DNA of 64,000 nucleotides from CAG-873 sp910578365 (lineage in GTDB: Bacteria; Bacteroidota; Bacteroidia; Bacteroidales; Muribaculaceae): positions 1,674,001-1,738,000 of the forward strand of contig OX620685.1 in NCBI GenBank assembly GCA_951635545.1, read 5' to 3'. Both the position numbers and the translations under genes were made by a program. A model generated the notes under the pieces. It saw only the letters and a list, made by a program, of their open reading frames with translations, ran no database searches and was not told where the DNA came from. Every line of letters begins with the position of its first letter. Positions within the stretch are counted from its first letter, which is position 1. Of the stretch, positions 49,267 to 57,649 are shown piece after piece.

Positions 49267-50760
49267 CAACACCAAACTGTACAAATAAATCAGGCGACCT
49301 TGAAAGGCCGCCCAATACTCTATGTTGTCTTTTGCTTGGTTGAAAATCATAAAGTTCTTATCCCGAACTCGCGTTCATAACACTTTTTTCAGCCACTTCA
49401 CCGTCTGCGGTACAATATGTCGTGGCAATCAGCCTGCGCGGATCCTGTTGCGTCTGACGAGATTTCTCCGATTTTTTCTCTATCATCTTCAACGCTTTCT
49501 CAATGTGCTGTGCACGAAGCTGTCGCTGATACAGAGCGAACTTGGGGGAGAAGGTGACTATCAGTCGTTCTTCGTAATTCTTCACGTTCGAGCGGTCTTC
49601 CTTGAACCAGCGCTCATGGTAATAGAGATGTTCCTTTTCCGATTCAAGGTCAATATCCGATATGTCATAGGTCCGGTCCTCCTTATCTCCAAGTCTCCTC
49701 CAGCCTGTCTTTTCGAGAGCCCATTCCTTCATCAGCTTTGGAAGGCCCGGTATGGACTGTGTCACTATATAGTTCCGTCCCTCCGTAGTATTGTACTGTC
49801 TGTTGTTGATGCTTGCCAACCCTGCATCTGTGCAGACCACGAACTCGCTGAGATTAAATTCATTTGCAAGTATCTCCTCGAGCGGCTGCAAGGTCTGCTG
49901 CTCGCTTGTGTTGCCGGGATTGATGCAGAACGCAAGAGGAAGTCCGTCCGCATCCATGAACATACCCATCTGTACAATCGGATTAGGACGGTGCTCCTTT
50001 GACTTGCCGTATCTGCGCAGACTGTCTTCCCGTTCTATCTCAAAATAGTAGTTTGTACAGTCGTAGTAGATCACGCCTGTCCTGCGGGACAGTTCATTTT
50101 TTGTCGCATCATACAGACTCTTCTGCAAGGGTGTGATTTCCTTTGCCAGAACCCCCAGGAAGTTGTATATGTCATCAAGCGAGAAATCAGGCGCATCGAC
50201 AAAGTCTGTCAGGCATTCCCTGGTGGCTCGCTTGGAATCGGGGAAAAGGATCCGGCACATCACCAGCTTGCACATGATATCGGCAAAGTCGAACTTAAAG
50301 CGGTGGCGCGCAGTCACCTCTGCCGAGAATCTGGCCATCCCAAGCTTATTGTACAGAGGCAGAAGTACCATGTGGCCGCAATGCACGCTCCTCCACTGGC
50401 CTGATTCGATCTTTTTATTAGGATTGTACGAGACCATCACAGAGGCCTTGTCCTCCTTTATACTGTCGTTTATCTCCTTTAGTTTCTGGCGGGCCCATGC
50501 CTCGGCATCGGCGCAGCCGTACTTCTCCTTTATATCGGATTCCTTCCCTAATTTCATGTAAACTTTCGTAGAGGTTCCGCCACCCTTTACGCGAAATCCC
50601 TGCATTATGTAGAAACGGCGATCTTTGCCTTTGCGAATGTCTAAATACATACTTTTATAATTAGAACACGGTAGAACAAAGATACAAAGAAAAATTGACT
50701 CTACCAAATTTAAAGCCAATTATTTACAAATTATTTTTTAATGAAACTCCCAAACTCCCG

Positions 50761-50904
50761 TAAAGGGTGATGCCTTCTCGATTCCGGTGCCCGCAAAAAT
50801 CAGGCCCTCCGACCGCCTTTATCGCTGGGAAAAGACCAACTGAGCCCAAAGTGAGAATGCGGCTGCAATTACAATTTGTAAAGATGTGAAATAAGTCGTA
50901 TATT
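50761..50904. repeat. right copy of the 144-bp IS1634 target duplication
   Basis: Exact copy of 44804-44947. Its last bases TATATT join TG in the original flank to make TATATTTG, restoring the -7 box of the aminotransferase promoter. Confidence 0.9.
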
Positions 50905-50906
50905 TG
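50875..50906 (+). promoter_or_regulatory. promoter of the aspartate aminotransferase gene
   Basis: TTTG 50875-50878, 20 nt, TATATTTG 50899-50906. The first 30 of its 32 bases lie in the IS1634 duplication. Confidence 0.78.
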
Positions 50907-50929
50907 CAGAAAATCTCTTACGTTAAATT

Positions 50930-52126
50930 ATGGTACCAGAAATCAGTCAAAGAATTCAGGCTCTGGCAGTGTCGCAGACCCTGGCTATGTCGCAACGTTC
51001 CAGCCAGCTACGCAGCGAAGGTGTGGATGTAATCAATCTGTCGGTAGGCGAACCCGACTTTATGACACCCGCCCACATCAAGGAAGCTGCGGTCAAAGCC
51101 ATTGAAGATAACTTCTCGTTCTACTCGCCGGTGCCGGGCTACATTTCGCTCCGCAAGGCGGTAAGCGAAAAGCTTAGCCGCGAAAACGGCGTGGAATATG
51201 CGCCCGAGCAGATTGTAGTTGGCAACGGCGCCAAGCAGGCGTTGTGCAACGTGGTGCTCGCAACTGTAAACTCCGGCGACGAAGTCCTTATACCCACTCC
51301 GGCTTGGGTAAGCTACTTCGAGATGGTGAAGCTTGCAGAAGGCATCGGCGTGGCCGTTCCTTCAGGCATCGAAACCGATTTCAAAATTACGCCCGAACAG
51401 CTTGAAAGCGCTATTACCGAGCGCACACGACTGCTGATTTTCTGCTCTCCCTCAAACCCCACCGGCAGTGTGTACACGCGCGATGAATTGCAGAAGCTGG
51501 TTGACGTGCTGGCAAAATATCCGCGCATTACCGTAATCTCCGACGAGATTTACGAACACATAAATTATACCGGACAGTTCACCTCCATGGCATCGTTCCC
51601 CGAAATCGCCGACCGGGTGGTTCTCATCAACGGTGTTTCCAAGGCTTATGCCATGACCGGCTGGCGTATCGGCTATTGCGCCGCTCCGCTCAATCTTGCC
51701 AAGGCTGTGAGCAAACTTCAGGGCCAATACACATCCGGTGCCTCGTCGATAGCCCAGAAGGCCGCCGAAGCCGCTTACACCGGCTCGCAAGAGTGTGTGG
51801 CCGAAATGCGCAAGGCTTTTGAGCGCCGCCGCGACCTGGTGGTGCGCATGGCACGCGAGATTCCCGGTCTTAAGGTGAATGTGCCTATGGGAGCATTCTA
51901 TCTCTTCCCTGAGGTAAGCGCTTATCTTGGCAAGAGCTTTGGCGACCGCCGTATCGAAACCAGTGCCGACCTTGCCATGTATCTGCTCGAAGAAGGCCAC
52001 GTGGCTACCGTCGACGGCGGTGCGTTCGGCGCTCCCGGCTACATACGCCTTAGCTACGCCACCTCCGACGAGCAGCTCACCGAGGCTATGCGCCGCATTG
52101 CGGCAGCACTGGCCAAGCTTGTCTGA
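50930..52126 (+). CDS. pyridoxal-phosphate-dependent aspartate aminotransferase (class I, Ib type)
   Basis: 398 residues. INLSVGEPDFMTPAHIKEAA (residues 35-54), the FCSPSNPTGSVY segment (near 170), VISDEIYEHINYTG with the cofactor Asp/Tyr (near 202), and SKAYAMTGWRIGY with the PLP-binding lysine (near 236). RLSYATSDEQL with the substrate arginine lies near 375. It moves the amino group between aspartate and 2-oxoglutarate; related enzymes also accept prephenate. Downstream are two hairpins and an ISAs1-derived MITE. Confidence 0.93.
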   Translation: MVPEISQRIQALAVSQTLAMSQRSSQLRSEGVDVINLSVGEPDFMTPAHIKEAAVKAIEDNFSFYSPVPGYISLRKAVSEKLSRENGVEYAPEQIVVGNGAKQALCNVVLATVNSGDEVLIPTPAWVSYFEMVKLAEGIGVAVPSGIETDFKITPEQLESAITERTRLLIFCSPSNPTGSVYTRDELQKLVDVLAKYPRITVISDEIYEHINYTGQFTSMASFPEIADRVVLINGVSKAYAMTGWRIGYCAAPLNLAKAVSKLQGQYTSGASSIAQKAAEAAYTGSQECVAEMRKAFERRRDLVVRMAREIPGLKVNVPMGAFYLFPEVSAYLGKSFGDRRIETSADLAMYLLEEGHVATVDGGAFGAPGYIRLSYATSDEQLTEAMRRIAAALAKLV

Positions 52127-52152
52127 TTCTGTTTAACTCTGACAATATAACG

Positions 52153-52180
52153 CGGCGCACGGTCAACAGGCTGTGCGCCG
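52153..52180 (+). terminator. hairpin terminator after the aminotransferase gene
   Basis: CGGCGCAC (52153-52160) pairs with GTGCGCCG (52173-52180), followed by TAATTGT. The T run is weak. Confidence 0.6.
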
Positions 52181-52222
52181 TAATTGTATGTAGTTGTATG
52201 GGGTGTAATATAAAAAACAACG

Positions 52223-52248
52223 GGGCCTACGCTCTCGCGTGGGCCCCA
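52223..52248 (-). terminator. hairpin with T run on the minus strand
   Basis: GGGGCC-TACGC / GCGT-GGCCCC stem; the minus strand continues GTTGTTTTTTA. No leftward gene is seen upstream of it (52249-52463), so it may block read-through from the right. Confidence 0.5.
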
Positions 52249-52463
52249 TATGTAAGCCGTTCGTATAAACGGACGGCTAATCCAACTATAATTCATCATT
52301 CCCGGTAGCAGTACGATATACCGCACCATGAAATACTAATTCGCTAAAAGCGTTTCAAACTACTCTTTTCGCTGCAAATTTACATAAATATTTTCAATCT
52401 GCAAATCTTTTACTAATTTTTTTCGAAAATTATGTAAATATGTCGCGATATACCCTGTGGACG

Positions 52464-52641
52464 CACGGCTCTTTCATTTAAAAATGCTTTGAATTTTCAA
52501 AGTGCATGACTTATAGTTAGTTAAAAGCCATTAACCCTTTTATCCAAAATGAGATTAATACAGCCATTGCGAAACTGCTACATATAACTACTTGATTAAC
52601 AGTGGCGCATTGTAGCATCAAAGTTAAATGAAAGAGCCGTG
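52464..52641. mobile_element. 178-bp MITE with ISAs1 ends
   Basis: Ends CACGGCTCTTTCATTTAA and TTAAATGAAAGAGCCGTG equal those of the ISAs1 copies. The 9-bp target duplication CTGTGGACG is at 52455-52463 and 52642-52650. An inner GCATGACTT also matches the ISAs1 3' end. No coding capacity. Movable only by an ISAs1 transposase, two of which are in this window. Confidence 0.9.
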
Positions 52642-52746
52642 CTGTGGACGGCAGTGTCAAATGTCAACCAAATGCCGTATTATGCTCTCATTGATGCTGA
52701 ATAGCAGCTTTATTTGCAATATTTGACACATTGCCGTGCGGATGCG

Positions 52747-52786
52747 AAAAAAGCCCTCTGCGACAGGCCTGACAGTCGCAGAGGGC
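52747..52786 (-). terminator. terminator of the lysS-gpsA operon
   Basis: On the minus strand GCCCTCTGCGA/TCGCAGAGGGC forms an 11-bp perfect stem followed by TTTTTT (complement of 52747-52752). Confidence 0.9.
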
Positions 52787-52809
52787 GTAATATGTCGGAA
52801 TTAAAATTT

Positions 52810-53805
52810 TCAGTCGAAGCTTTCAGCCATGCGGCTCATGGCCTTGGCCGGGCTGACACGGCGGTACAGGATATCGTACATGCCGTCGAGTATGGGCATC
52901 ACCACTTCGTGGTGCTTATTAATGTCGTGTATGCACTTTGTGCCGTAGTAGCCCTCGGCGGTCTGTTCCATTTCCATCCGTGCGGCCTGCACCGAATATC
53001 CTTTGCCAATCATGCTGCCGAAGTTGTGGTTGCGCGAGAAACGCGAGTACGCGGTCACCAACAAGTCGCCCAGATACACGCTGTCGCAGATTTGGCGCGG
53101 CCGCGGATTGACGGCGTCGATAAATCGCTCCATCTCGCGGATGGCGTTGCTCACCAGCATGGCCAGGAAATTATCGCCTTTCTTCATGCCGTGTATTATG
53201 CCGGCTGCGATAGCGTAGACATTTTTTAGTACCGCGGCGTATTCAATGCCGTTGACGTCGCTCGAGGTTATGGTGTGCGAGTTGTTGCCGGCTATGCAGC
53301 GGGCAAAACTTGCGGCGCGGTCAATGTCGGTGCATCCTATGGTGAGGTACGACGGCCTGTCGAGAGCCACTTCTTCGGCATGACATGGACCGCTGATAAC
53401 GAGAGTCTTCGACGGAGCGACACCGAAGCGGTGTATCATATAGTCGGTAATAAGCTCGTTTTCGTCGGGCACAATGCCTTTTATTGCCGAAACAATGGCT
53501 TTTTGGCTCAGGTCTACTTCAATCTTGGATATATGGTCCTTGAAATAGGGCGAGGGCATGGCCAGCAGCAGGGTGTCGCAGCTGTCGCATACCTTGTTTA
53601 TGTCGCTGGAGAATTCAATCCGCTCAATGTCGAAGGGTACGTCGGTTAGGTAGGCCGGGTTGTGGCGCAGCCGTTTGAACTCTTCGATACGGTCGTCGCG
53701 CCGCATATACCATGTAATGGTTTCGCAGTTCGACAGCAGCAGTTTGGCAAGAGCGGTGGCCCAGCTGCCACCACCCATCACAGCTATATTTCCGGGAAAT
53801 TCCAT
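52810..53805 (-). CDS. gpsA: NAD(P)H-dependent glycerol-3-phosphate dehydrogenase
   Basis: 331 residues. The Rossmann nucleotide motif is IAVMGGGSWATALAKLL (residues 7-23). Substrate-binding VISGPCHAEEVAL lies near 138 and LKNVYAIAAGI with the catalytic lysine near 193. YSRFSRNHNFGSMIGKG lies near 258. It reduces dihydroxyacetone phosphate to sn-glycerol-3-phosphate for phospholipids. It starts 9 nt after lysS on the same strand and is followed by the terminator at 52747. Confidence 0.95.
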   Translation of the reverse strand: MEFPGNIAVMGGGSWATALAKLLLSNCETITWYMRRDDRIEEFKRLRHNPAYLTDVPFDIERIEFSSDINKVCDSCDTLLLAMPSPYFKDHISKIEVDLSQKAIVSAIKGIVPDENELITDYMIHRFGVAPSKTLVISGPCHAEEVALDRPSYLTIGCTDIDRAASFARCIAGNNSHTITSSDVNGIEYAAVLKNVYAIAAGIIHGMKKGDNFLAMLVSNAIREMERFIDAVNPRPRQICDSVYLGDLLVTAYSRFSRNHNFGSMIGKGYSVQAARMEMEQTAEGYYGTKCIHDINKHHEVVMPILDGMYDILYRRVSPAKAMSRMAESFD

Positions 53806-53814
53806 GGCTGGTGC

Positions 53815-55326
53815 TTAGTTCTTCTCGGGGCGCATCTGCGGGAAGAACAGTACTTCCTGAATGGCGGTCTGTCCGGTCATAAGCATTACCAGTCGGTCCA
53901 TGCCTATGCCCATGCCCGATGTGGGGGGCATGCCGTACTCGAGTGCGCGCACAAAGTCGTGGTCGATAATCATGGCCTCGTCGTCGCCTTTTGCGCCCAG
54001 ACGCATCTGCTCTACGAATCGTTCGTACTGGTCGATGGGGTCGTTGAGCTCTGAATATGCGTTGCACAGTTCTTTGCCGTTAACCATCAGCTCGAAGCGC
54101 TCGGTGAGTTCGGGGTTTTCGCGATGGCGCTTGGTGAGGGGCGACATTTCAATGGGGTAGTCGGTGATGAAAGTGGGCTGTATGTAGTTGCCTTCGCATT
54201 TTTCGCCGAAAATTTCGTCGATAAGCTTGCCTTTGCCCATGCTCTTGTCTACTTCGATATGCAGGTCGGCGCATACCTTACGCAGCTGGTCTTCGTCCAT
54301 GCCGGTGATGTCTACTCCGGTGTGGTCCTTGATGGACTCCGCCATGGTTACGCGGCGGAAGGGGGCCTTGAAATCGATTTCCTTGTCGCCTACCTGTACT
54401 TTGGTGGTGCCGTTTACGTCGAGGCATATTTTTTCGAGCATTTTTTCGGTGAACTCCATCATCCAGTTGTAGTCCTTGTAGGCTACGTAAATTTCCATGC
54501 AGGTGAACTCCGGGTTGTGTGTTCGGTCCATGCCTTCGTTGCGGAAATTTTTGGAAAATTCGTACACGCCGTCGAAGCCGCCTACAATAAGACGCTTCAG
54601 GTAAAGTTCGTTGGCGATGCGCAGATACAGCGGAATGTCGAGGGCGTTGTGGTGGGTTATGAACGGACGCGCCGCCGCACCGCCAGCGATGCTCTGCAGA
54701 ATCGGAGTTTCCACTTCGATGTATCCGGCATTGTTGAAATATTCGCGCATGGAGTTGTACACCTTTGTGCGCTTAAGGAATATGTCTTTGATGCCTTTGT
54801 TTACCACCAGGTCGACGTAGCGGCGGCGGTAACGCAGCTCCGGGTCGTCGAACGAGTCGTATGCCACACCGTCTTTCATTTTCACGATAGGCAGGGGGCG
54901 CAGGCTCTTTGCCAGCACGGTGAGGCTTTGGGCGTGTATTGAAATTTCGCCGGTTTTGGTGCGGAACACAAAGCCGGTAATGCCGATAAAGTCGCCGATG
55001 TCGAGCAGTTTCTTGAATACGGTGTTGTAAAGTTCCTTGTCTTCGCCGGGGCAGATGTCGTCGCGTGAGATGTAAAGCTGAATTCTGCCGTCGGCGTCCT
55101 GCAGCTCCACAAACGAAGCCTTGCCCATAATGCGGCGGCTCATAATTCTGCCGGCCACAGCTACCTGACGGGGCTCTTCGTCGTCTTTAAAGTTTTCCTT
55201 GATTTCAACCGAATGGCCGGTTACAGGAAATTCGGCGGCGGGATATGGCTCTATGCCCATCTGACGGAGGGTTTCGAGCGAACCACGGCGCAGTACTTCT
55301 TGTTCGCTGAGTTCTGAAGGATTCAT
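53815..55326 (-). CDS. lysS: lysyl-tRNA synthetase (class II)
   Basis: 503 residues. The N-terminal OB-fold anticodon domain spans 55-150 (VAVAGRIMSRRIMGKASFVE). Class II motif 1 is near 190-215, motif 2 is FRNEGMDRTHNPEFTCMEIY (near 256), and motif 3 is GMGIGMDRLVMLMTGQ (near 468). It charges tRNA-Lys. First gene of the lysS-gpsA operon, with a promoter at 55364-55395. Confidence 0.96.
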   Translation of the reverse strand: MNPSELSEQEVLRRGSLETLRQMGIEPYPAAEFPVTGHSVEIKENFKDDEEPRQVAVAGRIMSRRIMGKASFVELQDADGRIQLYISRDDICPGEDKELYNTVFKKLLDIGDFIGITGFVFRTKTGEISIHAQSLTVLAKSLRPLPIVKMKDGVAYDSFDDPELRYRRRYVDLVVNKGIKDIFLKRTKVYNSMREYFNNAGYIEVETPILQSIAGGAAARPFITHHNALDIPLYLRIANELYLKRLIVGGFDGVYEFSKNFRNEGMDRTHNPEFTCMEIYVAYKDYNWMMEFTEKMLEKICLDVNGTTKVQVGDKEIDFKAPFRRVTMAESIKDHTGVDITGMDEDQLRKVCADLHIEVDKSMGKGKLIDEIFGEKCEGNYIQPTFITDYPIEMSPLTKRHRENPELTERFELMVNGKELCNAYSELNDPIDQYERFVEQMRLGAKGDDEAMIIDHDFVRALEYGMPPTSGMGIGMDRLVMLMTGQTAIQEVLFFPQMRPEKN

Positions 55327-55363
55327 AATATGCTGTATTTTAAAAGTTTCTTAATTAAGACTA

Positions 55364-55395
55364 CAAAGTTAGCAATTTTTGTGCGAGTGAGCAAA
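55364..55395 (-). promoter_or_regulatory. promoter of lysS-gpsA
   Basis: On the minus strand TTTG (complement of 55392-55395), 20 nt, TAACTTTG (complement of 55364-55371). Confidence 0.8.
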
Positions 55396-55816
55396 CTATT
55401 GCACAAACAATGTTTTGTGGGCAATCGTATGCGCCGGTCAGAGAGTGCAGGAGTATGCGGGCCGGCAAGTTTTGTGATTTTTCGGGGTGCCGGCTTTAAA
55501 AAGTTGTATTTTAGAAGTTTGTATTAACGTTGTTTTGCAGTGGCTTGTTGTGGATTTGTGCTGGCAAAAGTGCGCTATATATATCATAATATAGGTTGTG
55601 GCGTCCTGAAAAATATTGACGGGTCAGAGGGTTTGAGATTATGAATGAATGTTAAACAGTCCGAAGACTGTGGAGACATGCAGGTATGAGCCTGAGATCC
55701 CCGAGGTTGGGGTAAAATCCTCCGGGGCTCGATGCCCCGGGGATTTTTGAGACTTGCAGTGCAATCACCGTCAGTCCCGTCGGTTGGGGTATGCAAAAGT
55801 ACTGAAAAATCTTGAC

Positions 55817-56698
55817 TCATGCAGATTTCAGGTAATATTTTTTCCAGAGCTTACGTCCGGGTACCGCTCCGCGATGCACTTCATCGGGAGTCAGCATGCC
55901 GAGACTGAGGTGCGGTCGGCGGGTATGGTAAGTGTTGATTACATCCTCCAGCACCTGCCGTATGTTGTCCTTCCTTACGTCCATATGCTTCAGAAACTCC
56001 TCTTTAAGTATGCCGTTTACCCTTTCGGCAATTCCGTTGTTACGTGGGTCGTGCCCTTCCGTCATGCTGATTCGGGCGTGGCGTCTACGAAGCATTTCCA
56101 CGTAGGGTTTGGCACAATACTGAAGTCCCTTGTCCGAGTGGTGTATGGGATGCTGACCTCTCCTGCATTGCCTGAAAGCCATCTTCAATGCCGTCATGGC
56201 GTTCTCATGCCGCATGTTATCGGCAATCTCCCATCCCACTATTTTCTTCGAATAGGCATCCGTAATCAGAAACAGATAGTAAAATGTATTCTGATCAGGA
56301 AGCCATATATATGTTATGTCGCTTACCCACAACTGGTTTATGTCATCAGGCGCGAAGTCTTTCCGTAGATCCGGATAGACCTTCATTCCGTGATCGGAGA
56401 AGGTTGTCCTTGTCCTGCGGACTCGGGGACGTATCAGAAGATTATGCCTGTTCATGATATCGAACAGGCGGTCACGGCCTATGTCGAGACAGAACTCCTT
56501 ACGTAACCTGTCCTTCATCTTTCTGACTCCGAGTGCCGGAAGATCCTCTCGTATCGAGCGAACGCATTCCAGGATGCGGTCTTCGTCAATGGCATCCTTG
56601 AACGACCTTTTGAAAAAGGCATACCACGCTTGTTTAGTCACCCCAAGCAACCCGCATGCCTCGCTGACACTCAGGTCACGGGACATGCGCAAGCGCAT
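55817..56698 (-). CDS. IS3-family OrfB transposase, copy 2
   Basis: 293 residues, identical to the protein at 17783-18664, with the same Asp-Asp-Glu motifs. Expressed as an OrfAB fusion by -1 frameshifting in the A7 run at the end of orfA. Confidence 0.93.
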   Translation of the reverse strand: MRLRMSRDLSVSEACGLLGVTKQAWYAFFKRSFKDAIDEDRILECVRSIREDLPALGVRKMKDRLRKEFCLDIGRDRLFDIMNRHNLLIRPRVRRTRTTFSDHGMKVYPDLRKDFAPDDINQLWVSDITYIWLPDQNTFYYLFLITDAYSKKIVGWEIADNMRHENAMTALKMAFRQCRRGQHPIHHSDKGLQYCAKPYVEMLRRRHARISMTEGHDPRNNGIAERVNGILKEEFLKHMDVRKDNIRQVLEDVINTYHTRRPHLSLGMLTPDEVHRGAVPGRKLWKKYYLKSA

Positions 56699-56700
56699 GG

Positions 56701-57201
56701 CTACTTGGTAGTTGATTTTTTTGACTGCGCAGGCTTTACAAGCTTCTTGTATTCGGCGATGACACCACTCTGGAACTCTTCACGCAGCTCTGCCTTTTTC
56801 CTGTCAGCCTCCAGTTTCTCTATCTTTCTGGTGGCGGCGTTTAACTTGCGTGTTAGATCCAGTATGGTCTGCTCGGTATCCGTGAGCCTGGTAGTGGGAG
56901 AGGTTTTCTTTGTCATTCCTTTCTTTTTTGTCGTTTGTGCCGGAGTTGCCAGGGACGATATGGCCTTTGTTGTCCGGCATCCGGAGCCGGGAATTAATGC
57001 TCCCGTCATGCGGCGCAGCCATTTGCTGATGCTTGACCGTGTGCCGCGATAGTCCGGGATTGCATTTACTATTGTAAACAATGTCCCGACCGCAAAATTG
57101 TATTCCTCGTCAATCTGACTGAAACTTTTTCCGCTGCTGTGCCAGGCATTGATTGCCGAAATCTGAGATTCGTCCCAGAATTTTTTGTTTTCTTCACACA
57201 T
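56701..57201 (-). CDS. IS3-family OrfA, copy 2
   Basis: 166 residues, identical to the protein at 17280-17780: N-terminal helix-turn-helix and C-terminal coiled coil. Confidence 0.92.
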   Translation of the reverse strand: MCEENKKFWDESQISAINAWHSSGKSFSQIDEEYNFAVGTLFTIVNAIPDYRGTRSSISKWLRRMTGALIPGSGCRTTKAISSLATPAQTTKKKGMTKKTSPTTRLTDTEQTILDLTRKLNAATRKIEKLEADRKKAELREEFQSGVIAEYKKLVKPAQSKKSTTK

Positions 57202-57335
57202 TTTACTAAAAAATGTTGAATCTGACGGTCAACACTTTTCCGGACTAGACAGGTAATATTTCTGATTTTTCTGTGCAATCTCCATCAAAATAGTCTAAAT
57301 TAATATCTTTTAACATAAAAATCATCGAATGGTTA

Positions 57336-57649
57336 TTGACATTTAAAGAAAAAGCGCTTATCTTTGCAACACATGCAAAAAAGGCATAAAGCAACACTTG
57401 AATTTTGGTTATGAGGGAGGTGCGTTACTGTGAAGTAGCGCACTTTCGTTATGTGCGCAGTTCTGGCCATATGCTTGCTGATTGAATCCGACAGCAGGCT
57501 TCGAACTTATAAAATAAATAAAATATCAGGCTAAAATTTGGTTGCTACAAAAATTGTTTGTAATTTAGTGGAAATATCTAAAGCCTCGTTCTGGCGAACT
57601 ATATACGCCCGACATAATACCGTAGAAACAAATCTCTAACATAAACACA
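57336..57649 (+). promoter_or_regulatory. promoter and long leader of the glycogen operon
   Basis: TTG 57336-57338, 20 nt, TATCTTTG 57359-57366 predict a leader of about 277 nt. It contains a stem GTGCG-TTACT/AGTA-CGCAC (about 57421-57441) followed by GTGCGC. No known riboswitch was recognised. The rest of the gap from 57255 to 57335 shows nothing else. Confidence 0.6.

Larger units (their letters stand above)
45518..49374 (+). mobile_element. IS982-family element, copy A, containing copy B
   Basis: Starts ACGCGAGTTCGGG at 45518 and ends CCGAACTCGCGT at 49374, flanked by TCATA (45513-45517 and 49375-49379). It is split by copy B 86 nt from its left end. Its two parts sum to 1154 bp, and its own transposase gene (48346-49266) is complete. 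Confidence 0.92.
45037..50650 (-). pseudogene. IS1634-family transposase interrupted by nested IS elements
   Basis: The N-terminal part starts at ATG 50650 (MYLDIRKGKDRRFYIMQGFR) and runs to EKSVM near 49375. The C-terminal part resumes at SLDLEAIEKESAMDG (45512) and ends at 45037. Joining across one TCATA copy is in frame, giving about 580 residues. DDE residues are visible in VIYYDCTNYYFE, VVCTDAGLASINN and the C-terminal YEIEHLFRVTKTEFDARPVY (Glu). The gene was intact before IS982-A inserted. Confidence 0.9.
44948..50760 (-). mobile_element. IS1634-family element with three nested IS elements
   Basis: Ends CCCGAGTTTGGGAGTT and AACTCCCAAACTCCCG are inverted repeats. A 144-bp direct duplication flanks it; unusually long and variable target duplications are known for IS1634 of Mycoplasma mycoides. 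Without the nested insert (45518-49374 plus 5 bp) the element is about 1.95 kb. The nest is ISAs1 in IS982-B in IS982-A in IS1634. Confidence 0.92.
55597..57251 (-). mobile_element. IS3-family element, copy 2 (1655 bp)
   Basis: Same ends and length as copy 1 (17230-18884), opposite orientation. The target duplication GGT is at 55594-55596 and 57252-57254, so this is a simple insertion. It lies between divergent lysS and the glycogen operon, about 85 nt upstream of the latter's predicted promoter. Confidence 0.93.

Noticed and set aside
50761..50850. A second U32 peptidase gene fragment
   Set aside because: It is the right copy of the IS1634 target duplication, not an independent gene remnant.
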